A stretch of DNA of 64,000 nt. Source: Cordylochernes scorpioides (lineage: Eukaryota > Arthropoda > Arachnida > Pseudoscorpiones > Chernetidae). Under the pieces are notes generated by a model. It worked only from the letters and a program-made list of their open reading frames with translations, was not told the origin of the DNA and did no database searches. Below, piece by piece: positions 53,035 to 63,740 of the stretch. The stretch is taken from positions 58,213,057 through 58,277,056 of the forward strand of contig CP092870.1 of assembly GCA_030710605.1 (NCBI GenBank), read 5' to 3'. Numbering within the stretch: the first letter of the stretch is position 1; the number at the start of each line of letters is the position of its first letter. The position numbers and the translations under genes are program-made.

Positions 53035-54460
53035 TTTCTTATCTCCACTCAACAATCATATCAGGGTATAAAGTTTGTAGAGCTTGTTGATGGTGTCTGT
53101 GCTGGGGATGAGTCTCTTCTTCTTTCTTATCTCCACTCAACAATCATATCAGGGTATCAAGTCTGTAGAGCTTGTTGATGGTGTCTATGCTGGGGATGAG
53201 TCTCTTCTTCTTTCTTATCTCCACTCAACAATCATATCAGGGTATCAAGTCTGTAGAGCTTGTTGATGGTGTCTGTGCTGGGGATGAGTCTCTTCTTCTT
53301 TCTTATCTCCACTCAACAATCATATCAGGGTATAAAGTCTGTAGAGCTTGTTGATGGTGTCTGTGCTGGGGATGAGTCTCTTCTTCTTTCTTATCTCCAC
53401 TCAACAATCATATCAGGGTATCAAGTCTGTAGAGCTTGTTGATGGTGTCTATGCTGGGGATGAGTCTCTTCTTCTTTCTTATCTCCACTCAACAATCATA
53501 TCAGGGTATCAAGTCTGTAGAGCTTGTTGATGGTGTCTGTGCTGGGGATGAGTCTCTTCTTCTTTCTTATCTCCACTCAACAATCATATCAGGGTATCAA
53601 GTCTGTAGAGCTTGTTGATGGTGTCTATGCTGGGGATGAGTCTCTTCTTCTTTCTTATCTCCACTCAACAATCATATCAGGGTATCAAGTCTGTAGAGCT
53701 TGTTGATGGTGTCTGTGCTGGGGATGAGTCTCTTCTTCTTTCTTATCTCCACTCAACAATCATATCAGGGTATCAAGTCTGTAGAGCTTGTTGATGGTGT
53801 CTGTGCTGGGGATGAGTCTCTTCTTCTTTCTTATCTCCACTCAACAATCATATCAGGGTATCAAGTCTCTAGAGCTAGTTGTGGTGTCTGTGTTGGGGAT
53901 GTGTCTCTTCTTCTTTCTTATCTCCACTCAACAATCATATCAGGGTATCAAGTCTGTAGAGCTTGTTGATGGTGTCTGTGCTGGGGATGAGTATCTTCTT
54001 CTTTCTTATCTCCACTCAACAATCATATCAGGGTATCAAGTCTGTAGAGCTTGTTGATGGTGTCTGTGCTGGGGATGAGTCTCTTCTTCTTTCTTATCTC
54101 CACTCAACAATCATATCAGGGTATAAAGTCTGTAGAGCTTGTTGATGGTGTCTGTGCTGGGGATGAGTCTCTTCTTCTTTCTTATCTCCACTCAACAATC
54201 ATATCAGGGTATCAAGCCTGTAGAGCTTGTTGATGGTGTCTGTGCTGGGGATGAGTCTTTTCTTCTTTCTTATCTCCACTCAACAATCATATCAGGGTAT
54301 CAAGTCTGTAGAGCTTGTTGATGGTGTCTGTGCTGGGGATGAGTATCTTCTTCTTTCTTATCTCCACTCAACAATCATATCAGGGTATCAAGTTTGTAAA
54401 GCTTGTTGATGGAGTCTGCTGGGGATGAGTCTCTTCTTTCATATCTCCACTCAATCATAT
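53035..54460 (-). repeat. 88-bp minisatellite, right part (about 16 units)
   Basis: Continuation of the array. Spacing is regular at 88 bp (53084, 53172, 53260 and so on), with a single 87-bp unit near 53875 and a diverged shorter unit at the right edge. Alternation of TCTATGCTGG and TCTGTGCTGG units suggests two-unit duplications. Confidence 0.9.
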
Positions 54461-54892
54461 CAGGGTATCAAGTTTGTAAGGTTTGAGACTTTTGATGGTG
54501 TCTGCTGGGGATGAGTAGAGCTCATCAATGGATGAGTCAATACAGTCAATAATGTGTTTTGAGGTTGCAGGTTGAGAATTGTGCTTAGTACATAGTGGGA
54601 AAACCTTGCAACTATTATGGAAAGTCATTGTTCTTAGATGACCAGACTTAAGTCTGGGAATCAGTTGTTCTCTTGGGAGGACAGAACCGGTGCTTGTCCC
54701 TCCTGCTCTGTACCAGTCATGTGCAGCATTAGATTTGCATTCCTGCAGGCATTGGGTTTTGATGGTACGGAGGAGGTCTCTTTCGTCTAGTTGGGTGGTA
54801 TATTCCCTGGCTTCAGGTAGGCCAAGAGCCCCAGCCTTTGCCAAAGAGTCTGCTAGCTCATTACCAGGAATTCCAACGTGAGCTGGATGCCT
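54455..54892 (-). pseudogene. LINE E ORF C-terminus: RNase H end and zinc motif
   Basis: The minus frame opens HPAHVGIPGNELADSLAKAG, the last helix of RNase H, and continues 110 residues to a Cys/His cluster (LCTKHNSQPATSKHIIDC), ending SLKPYKLDTLI, stop. The sequence after SSPADTIKSL is what the 88-bp array repeats, so the array grew from this insertion. 5'-truncated at about 54892. Related to, but distinct from, LINE A. Confidence 0.85.
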
Positions 54893-55055
54893 TTTTAATT
54901 ATAAATATTAGATAATGGTAATAATTAAATAATGGTTAATTTCGTTTATTTGAAGTCCATATTAAAGCAGACGACATATCCTTCGTACAAATAGCAAATT
55001 GATCATTATATAGAAAATCAAGGATTTAAGCACCAATGATTCTTTTTATACACAA
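54893..55055. other. AT-rich spacer
   Basis: Nothing recognised. Confidence 0.35.
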
Positions 55056-55059
55056 AACA

Positions 55060-55295
55060 ATTTCTACTGTCCTAACTACGATGAAAAAAAAAATTAGGAG
55101 GTCTTGGTTTATCAGTGGTGAACTCCCCAAATAGTTTCTCCAATTTTTAATCTACCAGACCGCTTCTTTAGAGCGATAATACTGTATTGGAGAATTCTAT
55201 TTTATATGTACTACACTGAAGAGTGGAATCTTAAAAATGGTATTTAAGTAAACTATGGACATAAGATTTTAGGACAGTAGAATTACATATAAATT
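55060..55295 (+). mobile_element. Family F MITE, best-defined copy
   Basis: Inverted ends TTCTACTGTCCT (55069-55080) and AGGACAGTAGAA (55271-55282) bound about 215 bp with the internal CAGTGGTGAACTCCCC and ATCTACCAGACCGCTTC. Non-coding. This copy defines the family termini. Confidence 0.7.
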
Positions 55296-55424
55296 TTTGC
55301 ATCGAGCAATTCTCTTCCGCAAACAATAAAAATAAGTTAGGTATAAATTAATATAAAGCAATAACGCTCCATCTATATATAACAAATGAAAACATTAAAA
55401 CACGAATGTTTCTTTTACAAATAA

Positions 55425-55540
55425 ATCAAAGTTCTACTGTCCTTACTGCGATGAAGAATATTGGAAGAGCTTTGCTCATCAGTGGTGAACCCTCCCAGCG
55501 GTTTCACCAATTTAATCTACCAGACCGCAGACCTAACGCA
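55425..55540 (+). repeat. Family F repeat, left half
   Basis: TTCTACTGTCCTTACTGCG to CCAGACCGCAGACC; the right half is replaced by the A/C-rich tandem repeat. Confidence 0.7.
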
Positions 55541-56410
55541 CCAAAGCATCGATCAATAAACCAAATTACAACAAGCCACCTAACAAAACAAACAAACAAC
55601 AAATATATTTCACTAAAACATCGTCCAATGATCCTTCCAACCATCTGAACAGCAACCAATAAGCCAACGAACAAGACAAAGAACCAACATATATACCACC
55701 AAAACATTGTCCAATAATCCAAACATCAATAAACCAATAAAAAACCTAGCTGAAAACTAACCTAACAATTAAAATACTAAACAACAATGACCATTAAATA
55801 GACCATCTAAGCAAATAAAATTTAGAACTATCAAACAGCCACCAACAAGTCAACAAGACAAAGAACCAACAAATATACAAGCAAAACATCGTTCAATTAT
55901 CCAAACACAAAAAACCAATAAAAAACCTAACTGAAAACTAACCTACCAATATCTAAACTAAACAATACTGATCAATAAACATATCATCTAAGCAGATAAC
56001 CATTTGAACTATCAAACAGCCTCTAAAAGACCAACTAACAAGACAAAGAACCAACAAATATACCAGCAAAACATCGTCCAATACAACGAAAACACCAATA
56101 AACCAATCAAAAATCCTAACTGAAAACTAACCTAACAATATCTAAATATACCATCTAAGCAAATAACACTTAGACCTATCAAACAACACCAACAAGCCAC
56201 CTCTAACAAGACAAAGAACCAACAAATATATCACCAAAACATCAATAAACCAATCAAAAAATCTAACTGAAAACTAACCTACGAATATCTAAACTAAACA
56301 ACAATGACATTAAATACACCATCTAACCAAATAATCCTTCCAACTTTCTAAACAGCCACCAACAAGCCAACTAAGAAGTAAATCAATTAACAATCCAGGT
56401 AAAAGCCAAT
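55541..56410. repeat. Degenerate tandem repeat of about 185 bp, A/C-rich strand
   Basis: GACAAAGAACCAACAAATAT recurs at about 55674, 55857, 56044 and 56213, and TGAAAACTAACCTA recurs between. Four to five units with spacings of 183, 187 and 169 bp. The + strand has almost no G, a strong strand asymmetry. Confidence 0.75.
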
Positions 56411-56625
56411 GAACCAACAAGCCAGTGAATGCCCTGCTAATCCAATAACACAGAGTGATGGATTACCCAATTAGCTGTGAGATAGCATAGAAAGGCTCAT
56501 CAGTACCTTGGTCATTCTGCCTCCTGTGGCCAACAATGGATTCCACACTTTCCCTATTCTTCTGCCATGGAACCTGTAGCCAAGACAATTCGCAACCAAA
56601 ATGTTCTTCAGATGTGATTTTAAAT
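56411..56625. other. Spacer with weak coding look
   Basis: A minus frame of 79 codons (56463-56702) has no recognised domain. Composition is closer to balanced than that of its neighbours. No assignment. Confidence 0.3.
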
Positions 56626-56632
56626 ACAGTAG

Positions 56633-57062
56633 AACCTCCATGAGAGGACGCGCTAGAGGACACCTCTCTACAAAGAACAGTTTTCATTAACAAAATTACC
56701 AATTTTACTATTTAGCAACTCTCCAGTAAGAGGGAATCTCTCCCTAAAGGACACTTTGGTTTTATAACTAGGTGTTGTCCTTTACAGAGAGGTAGTTCTA
56801 CTGTATTTAGCAACTCTCCAGTAAGAGACACCTCTATCTAAAAGACACTTTGGCTCTGTAACTAGGTGTTGTCCTTTACAGAGAGGTAGTTCTACTGTAG
56901 CTGCTCTCCCTAAAGGACACTTTGGCTCTGTAACTAGGTGTTGTTCTTTACAGAGAGGCAGTTCTACTGTATTTAGCAACTATCCAGTAAGAGGATATCT
57001 CTCCCTAAAGGACACTCTGTAACTAGGTGTTGTCCTTTACAGAGAGGTAGTTCTACTGTATT
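56633..57062 (+). mobile_element. Pogo/Tigger-like MITE with right end amplified in tandem
   Basis: Starts CAGTAGAACCTCCATGAGAG. The right end, AGAGAGGTAGTTCTACTG followed by TA, occurs four times, at about 56803, 56897, 56969 and 57060, each with AAAGGACAC and AACTAGGTGTTGT before it. The element's 3' part was therefore duplicated head to tail. Confidence 0.8.
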
Positions 57063-57390
57063 TATATATTTAAAAAAAGATTAAGTTTAAAACAGCAGAC
57101 TTCCAGATATAAATGAGTTTCTTTCATTATTATTATTATTATTATTTCAAATCTCTATATTTTTCTCTAGCTTTCGGGCATTACCATCCTCCTAAAGGAA
57201 TGCAAAAATGAACTATAATGGAACGCCGCAACACTCTTGTATTGTGGGTAGATAGCAGAGAGGGACGGTGGTATTGTTCAAAAATGGCTCTTGATGATTT
57301 GTATAGTTTGATATTTGGATGAAATCGGTTAATGATGAATGATTAATCAGAATTATGTGGATCAGTGATTGGTACTGAATGTATCCTAAC
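57063..57390. other. Spacer
   Basis: Contains an ATT microsatellite (57129-57146). Nothing else recognised. Confidence 0.35.
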
Positions 57391-57394
57391 TATA

Positions 57395-58130
57395 TACACT
57401 CATGGACAGAACTTAAGAAAGTTGTACCTTTTTGTATGTATATCGGGATTGAGACAATTACTCTGAAAGATATTACAGTGACCTTTATGGAAGTCACACG
57501 AGATAACCAAGTGTGTATACACTCATGGACACAACTTAAGGAAGTTGTACCTATTAGTATGTATATCGGGATTGAGACAATAACTCTGAAAGATATTACA
57601 GTGACCTTTATTGAAGACACACGAGATAACCAAGTGTGAATACACTCGTGGACAAAACTTAAGAAAATTGTACCTTTTAGCATGTATATCGGGATTGAGA
57701 CAATAACTCTAAAATATATTACGGTACCTTTATTGAAGACACACGAGATAACCAAGTGTGAATACACTCGTGGACAAAACTTAAGGAAATTGTACCTTTT
57801 AGCATGTATATCGGGATTGAGACAATAACTCTAAAATATATTACGGTGACCTTTATTGAAGACACACGAGATAACCAAGTGTGTATACACTCATGGACAA
57901 AACTTAAGGAAGTTATATCTTTTAGCATTTATATCGGGATTGAGAGAATAAATATGAAAGATATTACAGTGACCTTTATTGTAAAGACACACGAAATAAC
58001 TAAGTGTATATACACTCATGGACAAAACTTAAGGAAGTTGTACCTTTTAGCATGTTATCGGGATTGAGAGAATAACTCTGAAAGATATTACGGTGACCTT
58101 TATTGTGAAGACACACGAGATAACCAAGTA
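57395..58130 (+). repeat. 123-bp minisatellite (about 6 units)
   Basis: Units in + orientation as at 27.8 kb. Some carry 1-3-bp indels (GGTACC for GGTGACC; TTGTAAAGACAC), which break the frames. Two adjacent units share GTGTGAATACACTCGTGG, so a local duplication occurred. Confidence 0.85.
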
Positions 58131-58455
58131 TAAACAACCTATGTTTTCTTAAACAAAACAGATTACAGACGACATAAAAGATTATCCTCTTCCACTAGAG
58201 CACAGGTCGCCATCTGGTGGATATTCAAGGAACTAATACCTTTTTCAAAGTCGATAATTTCTCAAGCAAAATCTTTCACAATTTTCTTCAGAAAAATGGA
58301 ACCTTGTTCAGAAAATTATATCACATTACGAACCTGTATTTTTAATTATATATTTATTTTATTTTACTTTTCTGTTTTTCTTGTTTTGAACATGCCAATT
58401 CGTTGAATGAGATTAAATGTCTTAAATTACTGTTTCCCTGTATATATATAGTTTT
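58131..58455. other. Spacer
   Basis: Nothing recognised. Confidence 0.35.
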
Positions 58456-58814
58456 TAATTAAAAAGGCATATATTGGATCAAAATATCATTTATTTTACC
58501 AATATTTCAGTTGGCTGAACGCCAACCTTTATCAAGGTGTGTTGTAACATATTAATGTTTGTCAACAACAAAATCAGCGCCACATAACGTCAACAGAATT
58601 AGGTTTTAAAAATTATTTGGCTTATATTCAATGGGGGAAAATAATATATATCAAGCAAAATATGTTAAAACTTATTTCTATTGACGTTATGTGGCGCTGA
58701 GTTTGTTGTTGACACACTTTAAAAGGTTATAATACCTTGATAAAGGTTGGCGTTCCGCCAACTGAAATATTGGTTAAAAAATGATATTTTGATCCAATAT
58801 ATGCCTTATTAATT
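58456..58814. mobile_element. MITE G, complete copy with nested MITE
   Basis: Arms 58456-58538 and 58733-58814 are complementary (AAAAAGGCATATATTGGATC; CAATATTTCAGTTGGC). Each includes the mini-hairpin around GTTGGCGTTC. The loop holds a second inverted-repeat element. Confidence 0.85.
58561..58713. mobile_element. Nested MITE with 33-bp TIRs
   Basis: Inverted arms 58561-58593 and 58681-58713 match at 32 of 33 positions (GTCAACAACAAAATCAGCGC at the left end). 153 bp in all, non-coding, inside the loop of MITE G. Confidence 0.85.
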
Positions 58815-59121
58815 ATTTATTTATTTATGGATTTCTCTATTTAAAAAATATTTTTAATATAGTCTGTATTATTATAATTAAATAAATATTTTTACCCTTT
58901 TTACTTATTTTCTATTGCAGACATCGTAGCTAATTCATATATAAGGCTATATCTTAATAAAAACTTATGTGTTTGATTTAAAAATTTCCACGAAATAATA
59001 ATTGTAAATGTTATATTGTCTTTTGGCAAAATATTACAGTGTTTAGAAGTTTACTATAAAGACACACAAATAATTCAAACATATTTGCCTTTATAACGTT
59101 CAAACTTTTATATTTAATAAT

Positions 59122-59290
59122 ATTGCCACGTGGAAAATCAGGAAAGAAAAACTTCAGGATGACACAGCAATTTATTTAGGCAAGAACAAACTATGAATGA
59201 TAAACAAAAGATAAGCAATGAAGGAAGTTTACAGAGTAGCAAAATATAAACATAAAAATGATACTCTGTTAAAATAAAATTCTTTGAGAC
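59122..59290 (+). repeat. Family H interspersed repeat (copy)
   Basis: GCCACGTGGAAAATCAGG to ACTCTGTTAAAATAAAATTC, full length or nearly so. Confidence 0.65.
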
Positions 59291-59629
59291 AATATATTTT
59301 TGCTTTTCTATTTTAATGATAAAGATAAATTAAATAATTTTGTTAAATATATTTGATGACAATGTTACCTTTTTTTCTCTTTGTTAATATCTAATGACTA
59401 TTCTTTATGGTCTAAAATTATTGTATATATAAATAGACAACTTTAGAAACATTTATGCATGTCAGCGCAAGTGTTCCTAAGGGTAACATATCACTTTAAA
59501 TTGAAATAAAAATAAATAAATAATATATATATTTCTAAAAGATATTAACATTGGCATTATAAAATGTAGTATCAAATTTATAAGTTTTTTTTGTATGAAA
59601 ACAGAGAATTTAATATATAAAAACTTTTA

Positions 59630-59915
59630 AAAACACCTTCTGGAGATTTAGCAACCCACTGAAGACGCTGAGAACTATTCCAGAAAAGAAAAATATAGCA
59701 ATAGAACTCTATAATATCTACAGATCAATTGTAAATAGATTCATACACAAAAGAGGTAGTGAGGAAAGTTTTAGAACAGATGTGTAAATAAATCCCTTTT
59801 CAAACAAAGGCTCACGTACACATGGGGAAAGGGAGAAACAAATACTGTATTGTTTTGTTGTTGTATGGCGAATCCATACAGGGCAATGGGCCCTAATAAA
59901 AGCCTTTGTTGTTGA
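59630..59915 (+). pseudogene. LINE K 3' end with C-terminal codons
   Basis: The + frame 59631-59788 encodes about 50 residues (KNTFWRFSNPLKTLRTIPEK ... EESFRTDV, stop) with no recognised domain. It is followed by a 3' UTR, GCGAATCCATACAGGGCAAT, hairpin, CCTAATAAAAGCC and TTGTTGTTG. The body of the LINE is missing (5'-truncated). The UTR matches 45845-45955. Confidence 0.65.
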
Positions 59916-59944
59916 ATATATAATGAAAGGATTTAAGCACGAAT

Positions 59945-60310
59945 GTTTCTTTTATACATAATACAAACTTCTACTGTCCTTACTGCGATGAAAAAAATAT
60001 ATATTGGGAGGGCTTTCTTCTCAGTGGTAAACCCTCCCAGCGGTTCCACCAATTTTTAATCTACCAGACCGCTTCTTTAGAGCTTTAATACTGTATTGGA
60101 TCATATTGCTTTTATATGCTACACTGAAGGGTGGAATCTTAGAAATGGTATTCAAGTAAACTATGGATATAAGCTTATATAACAGTAGAATTACAAACCC
60201 TCCCAACGGTTTCACCAATTTAATCTACCAGACCACTTCTTTAGAGCTCTAATACTGTATTGGATCATTCTGTTTATATAATCTACACTGAAGGATGGAA
60301 TATCAGAATT
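59945..60310 (+). repeat. Family F repeats, two adjacent copies
   Basis: First copy 59966-60195 (TTCTACTGTCCTTACTGCG to AACAGTAGAATTAC). The second starts mid-element at CCCTCCCAACGGTTTCACC (60197) and fades near 60305. The first has both inverted ends, though the right one is imperfect. Confidence 0.7.
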
Positions 60311-60764
60311 ATAACTCCACGTGGATACATATATGTCAACCCAAGTGTTTGAAATTTATATGTTAATTTTGTAATTATTCTTATTTTTTAATTCATAGAA
60401 GCATTTTTCTGGCAGAAATATCCATTTTTTATCATCATATTTTTTGAAATTACTATTGTTTTTTTTTGTTAGTTAGTTATTATATCATTTGCAATTGTAG
60501 TTTCTTTTTTTGTTTTGTTGTGTTCCTTTTTAAGCAATAAAATATGTAGAACTAAGGTGTAATATTCAATTCAAACATATGGAACCAACATCGATTCATT
60601 TTTAATACAAAGCAAAATCATAAGCTTATACAACTTTTACTTTTTCATACACCAAGTGTTTCTAGGAGGACATATAGAGCTTTATATTGAGATAAAAATA
60701 AATAAATAATCTATATTTCTAATATATATATTGATATTGGCAATAGAAATCCCAGGTTTAACTT

Positions 60765-60812
60765 TCTGAGTTGGTTTTCGACCGCTATCACCCGGGATCG
60801 AATCCCGCATTG
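60765..60812 (+). repeat. tRNA-derived SINE head, truncated
   Basis: GGTTTTCGACCGCTATCACC, then CGGGATCGAATCCCGCATTGG. The B-box region forms a perfect CGGGATCGAATCCCG stem-loop. It is related to the 2.4-2.7 kb SINEs by GGTTTTTGACCGC and CCCACATTGG. The A box is missing. Confidence 0.55.
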
Positions 60813-60954
60813 GCCACTTTTTTTTCTAATTAAAAAAAAAAAAGCCTTAATGGCCCCCGATTCTTGCAAAATTCCAAACCCCACCAGCGAATGCAAGTAA
60901 CTAAACGGGGCTCTGGCATATTTGTAAGTGCAAAAGTGGAACTGCTTTTCACAT

Positions 60955-61045
60955 GTGTAGACATGTGGTGCACTTACAATAAAAGCAGTAGCTAACTTCT
61001 ACACAGCATGATTATCATGGCCTTGTACCACGTGTACTAGGGATA
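60955..61045 (+). repeat. Dispersed repeat shared with 3.24 kb
   Basis: TAGCTAACTTCTACACAGCA, ATGGCCTTGTACCACG and TAGGGATAATA match 3250-3312. It adjoins family B stubs, as at 3.2 kb. Confidence 0.45.
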
Positions 61046-61470
61046 ATAAAACAAAACAACAACAACAAAAAGCTTCATTAAGACCTTTCAGTCTTATACA
61101 GATTGTCCAAACACAGAAATGTAGGGTACATACAGAAATAACAGTAATAGTACCAGTAATCAACAACAACAAAAAGCTTTTTTTATGACCTTTCAGTCTT
61201 ATACAGATTCTCCAAGCACAGAAATGTAGGATACATACAGAAATAACAGTAATAGTACCAGTAATCAACAACAACAAAAAGCTTTATTAAGACCTTTCAG
61301 TCTTATACAGATTCTCCAAACACAGAAATGTAGGGTACATACAGAAATAACAGTAATAGTACCAGTAATCAACAACAACAAAAAGCTTTTTTTAAGACCT
61401 TTCAGTCTTATACAGATTCTCCTAGCACAGAAATGTAGGATACATACAGGAACATCAGTAATAGTACCTT
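61046..61470 (-). repeat. Tandem LINE 3' ends, family B (4 units)
   Basis: Four units of about 105 bp, each with AACAACAACAAAAAGCTT, hairpin AAGACCTTTCAGTCTT and ACAGAAATGTAGG. The units are very similar, which implies recent amplification. Confidence 0.85.
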
Positions 61471-61489
61471 AATGGTAATATGATATTTA

Positions 61490-61790
61490 TATACAGAAAA
61501 AAATATATAAAAACAAGCTAATAGATTAATCTGGGTAAATTGGAGGAAAAGAAATTTATTATACATGGATTTACCACGGATTCACCGCAAACAAAGATAC
61601 AAAAGCAAAAGCTAATCACAATCAATATTGAGATAATGAAATTATCATAAGCATAAACAGATTTGAAAGGGTAAATCTGAGGAAAAGAAAAAAGATACAA
61701 AATAAAGAAATAAAAAAATACACTGGAATTTACATATGATACATGCACTAAGATTTTTCGTCTTAATAAAAATAATTTCTCAGATGAAGG
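61490..61790. repeat. Family L repeat and a hairpin-type 3' end
   Basis: GGGTAAATTGGAGGAAAAG and TACATGGATTTACCACGG recall 5930-5990. At 61745-61780 CACTAAGATTTTTCGTCTTA is followed by ATAAAAATAATTTC, again a hairpin before AATAAA. Family assignment is uncertain. Confidence 0.45.
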
Positions 61791-61799
61791 TTATAAACT

Positions 61800-63170
61800 A
61801 GGGATAGTAATAACAAAAAAAAAATCTTTCTGAGTTTTTATCTTATGAAATCAAAGAATTTAATATTTCTAACACCACGTGTGGATTATTATTTTGTCAC
61901 TTAATATCCAACGTAAGTGTTTTATCCGTTAAAAAATTATATACATCCATCATTAAAATTGAAGAAATATTGAATACGCAATATTTTAATCCTACGTATT
62001 TCAAATAAGTGTGAAATTTTTAAACGCAGATTCTTAATTAATATTACGAAATTCCATTTGAAATGTTACGAAGTTGAAGATAGAAAACCTACCTATTATG
62101 ATGTCGTAACATCTGCAAGAAAAGAACAAAGACCCTTTCGGCTGATTTCTTCTCGCAAAAGAGTAGATTACCTTTTTGAAATATAATTTGATGCCAAATT
62201 TTTATTTTAGATTGAGATGGATGTATTTTGAGTTTTTAATGCGTAAAAATAATTTCTTTTAACGTTGATTTTTTTCAATTTAATAAAATGTTTTTGGTAT
62301 ATAGAATACTGAATGTAAAATTCGAAAATATCTAATTGGTAAAAAATATTATGAGTATAAATTTAAAACTTCGTATTTTGTAAATTATACGTATATAAAT
62401 TATTTGTATTGTAACCTATATTTATACTTATATTTTAAATTATCGAATTTATATAATCAATAAATTATTTGCAAAATATTTTTAATTGCTATGCGAATAT
62501 TAAAATTAATACAAATTTTGTAAAAATAAAACTTTATATATTTATATTTAAGATATTTCCTCTAAACAATTTCCAATAAAATTAAATTAATGAATTAGAA
62601 CAATATTTAAATGTAGGTTCCTATATTGTATCACTAAAGCGTTAACTTTCAGGTATAGGCCCAGCACATAAAGAAAATTTTGAATTATCGTTTGATTTTA
62701 TATTTGAAAAAGAAAAATAAATTATTATTTTATAAAAATAATTTTTGACAGTTAGATATAAAATCACATAAAAATAAAGCAAATATAAATTTCTAATAAT
62801 ATTTTGGATTTTAAACATAATAATTATTTAAAATAATAAGGCTTTTTTTTTTCAAAATAGAAATTAAAATTTAAAACGCTATATAACAATTAGAAACTTC
62901 TTTCTTGGAATTATTTCTAAGGTTTTGCTCTGGGTTTAGGTAAGAAATTCATAGAGATAAAGGTGATCGTTTGGAATATAAGGCACATAAATACCGACAA
63001 AATGGAATCCATATGATTTTTATCAAATGATTTTATTATCACTCTAAATCAAAATAACATTTTTGTTGACTTTGCTTTGACTTATTAAAGATACTGATTC
63101 CAAGAAGATTAATCAAACATTATATTTATTGATTTACAAAATAAAACTTGTAACATATTATACAAAGGAA
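61800..63170. other. AT-rich region without recognised features
   Basis: About 1.4 kb of very AT-rich sequence. No frame, repeat or RNA gene noticed. Confidence 0.5.
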
Positions 63171-63465
63171 CTTTTTTTTTCTATCAGGTTAGCTCCTATT
63201 TACTTGTGATCCTACACACATACTCTGTGGGAACAATTAATTAATTAAACTAAAAATATATATACAAAATATTTTAGAAGATTAATAAAGAAAAATCCAA
63301 TTAAATATAAACAAATTTTCATATAAAGATATTGTGAATATAGATTTTATTTTAATTCGAATATTTGTTTCTCTGTTATAAATATACAATATTTTAATTT
63401 AATTAATTAATTGTTCCCACAGTGTATATGTGTAATATCAAAAGAAAATAGGAATTAATCGTTAG
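63171..63465. mobile_element. Possible MITE with imperfect inverted ends
   Basis: GAACTTTTTTTTTCTATCAG ... CTCTGTGGGAACAATTAATT (63171-63241) is partly mirrored by AATTAATTGTTCCCACAGTG (63404-63423) and AAAAGAAAATAGGAATTA. The left part recurs inverted at 44548-44610. The termini are imperfect. Confidence 0.45.
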
Positions 63466-63735
63466 AAGAAGATAAGTTTCTCTTTGTTAACTGTTGTTAT
63501 AAGTTATTATGGTTGCATTTTCTGGAGGCGTCTTTGAATGGGGCGGATAGTGGACTGCGCACGGACTGGACATGTCTGAAAAGAGCCATCTTTTAAAGCT
63601 TCTTCGTAGGCCAGATGTGCTTTGATTGAAATATCCAATGAAGGTATGCCGGTAAGTGAAATAGCTTGAATTGAGGGGGTACTGAGACCTTCAAGTTATT
63701 ATTTGATATGTTCTCCCTCTTGTATATTTATATAT
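63466..63735. other. Unassigned, locally GC-richer sequence
   Basis: 63520-63620 is GC-richer (GGGGCGGATAGTGGACTGCG) than the AT-rich flanks. No domain or repeat recognised in six frames. Confidence 0.3.
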
Positions 63736-63740
63736 TTAGA

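Noticed and set aside
53084..54409. Series of 60-codon frames resembling signal peptides (SLFFFLISTQQSYQG)
   Set aside because: One frame per 88-bp unit, each overlapping the next. The repeat derives from a LINE 3' end on the other strand.
54690..54881. 63-codon + frame antisense to LINE E
   Set aside because: Shadow of the RNase H C-terminal frame on the minus strand.
61046..61470. Telomere-like or CAA microsatellite origin of the arrays
   Set aside because: The CAA runs are only the short tails between LINE 3' stubs; the unit is about 105 bp with a conserved hairpin.
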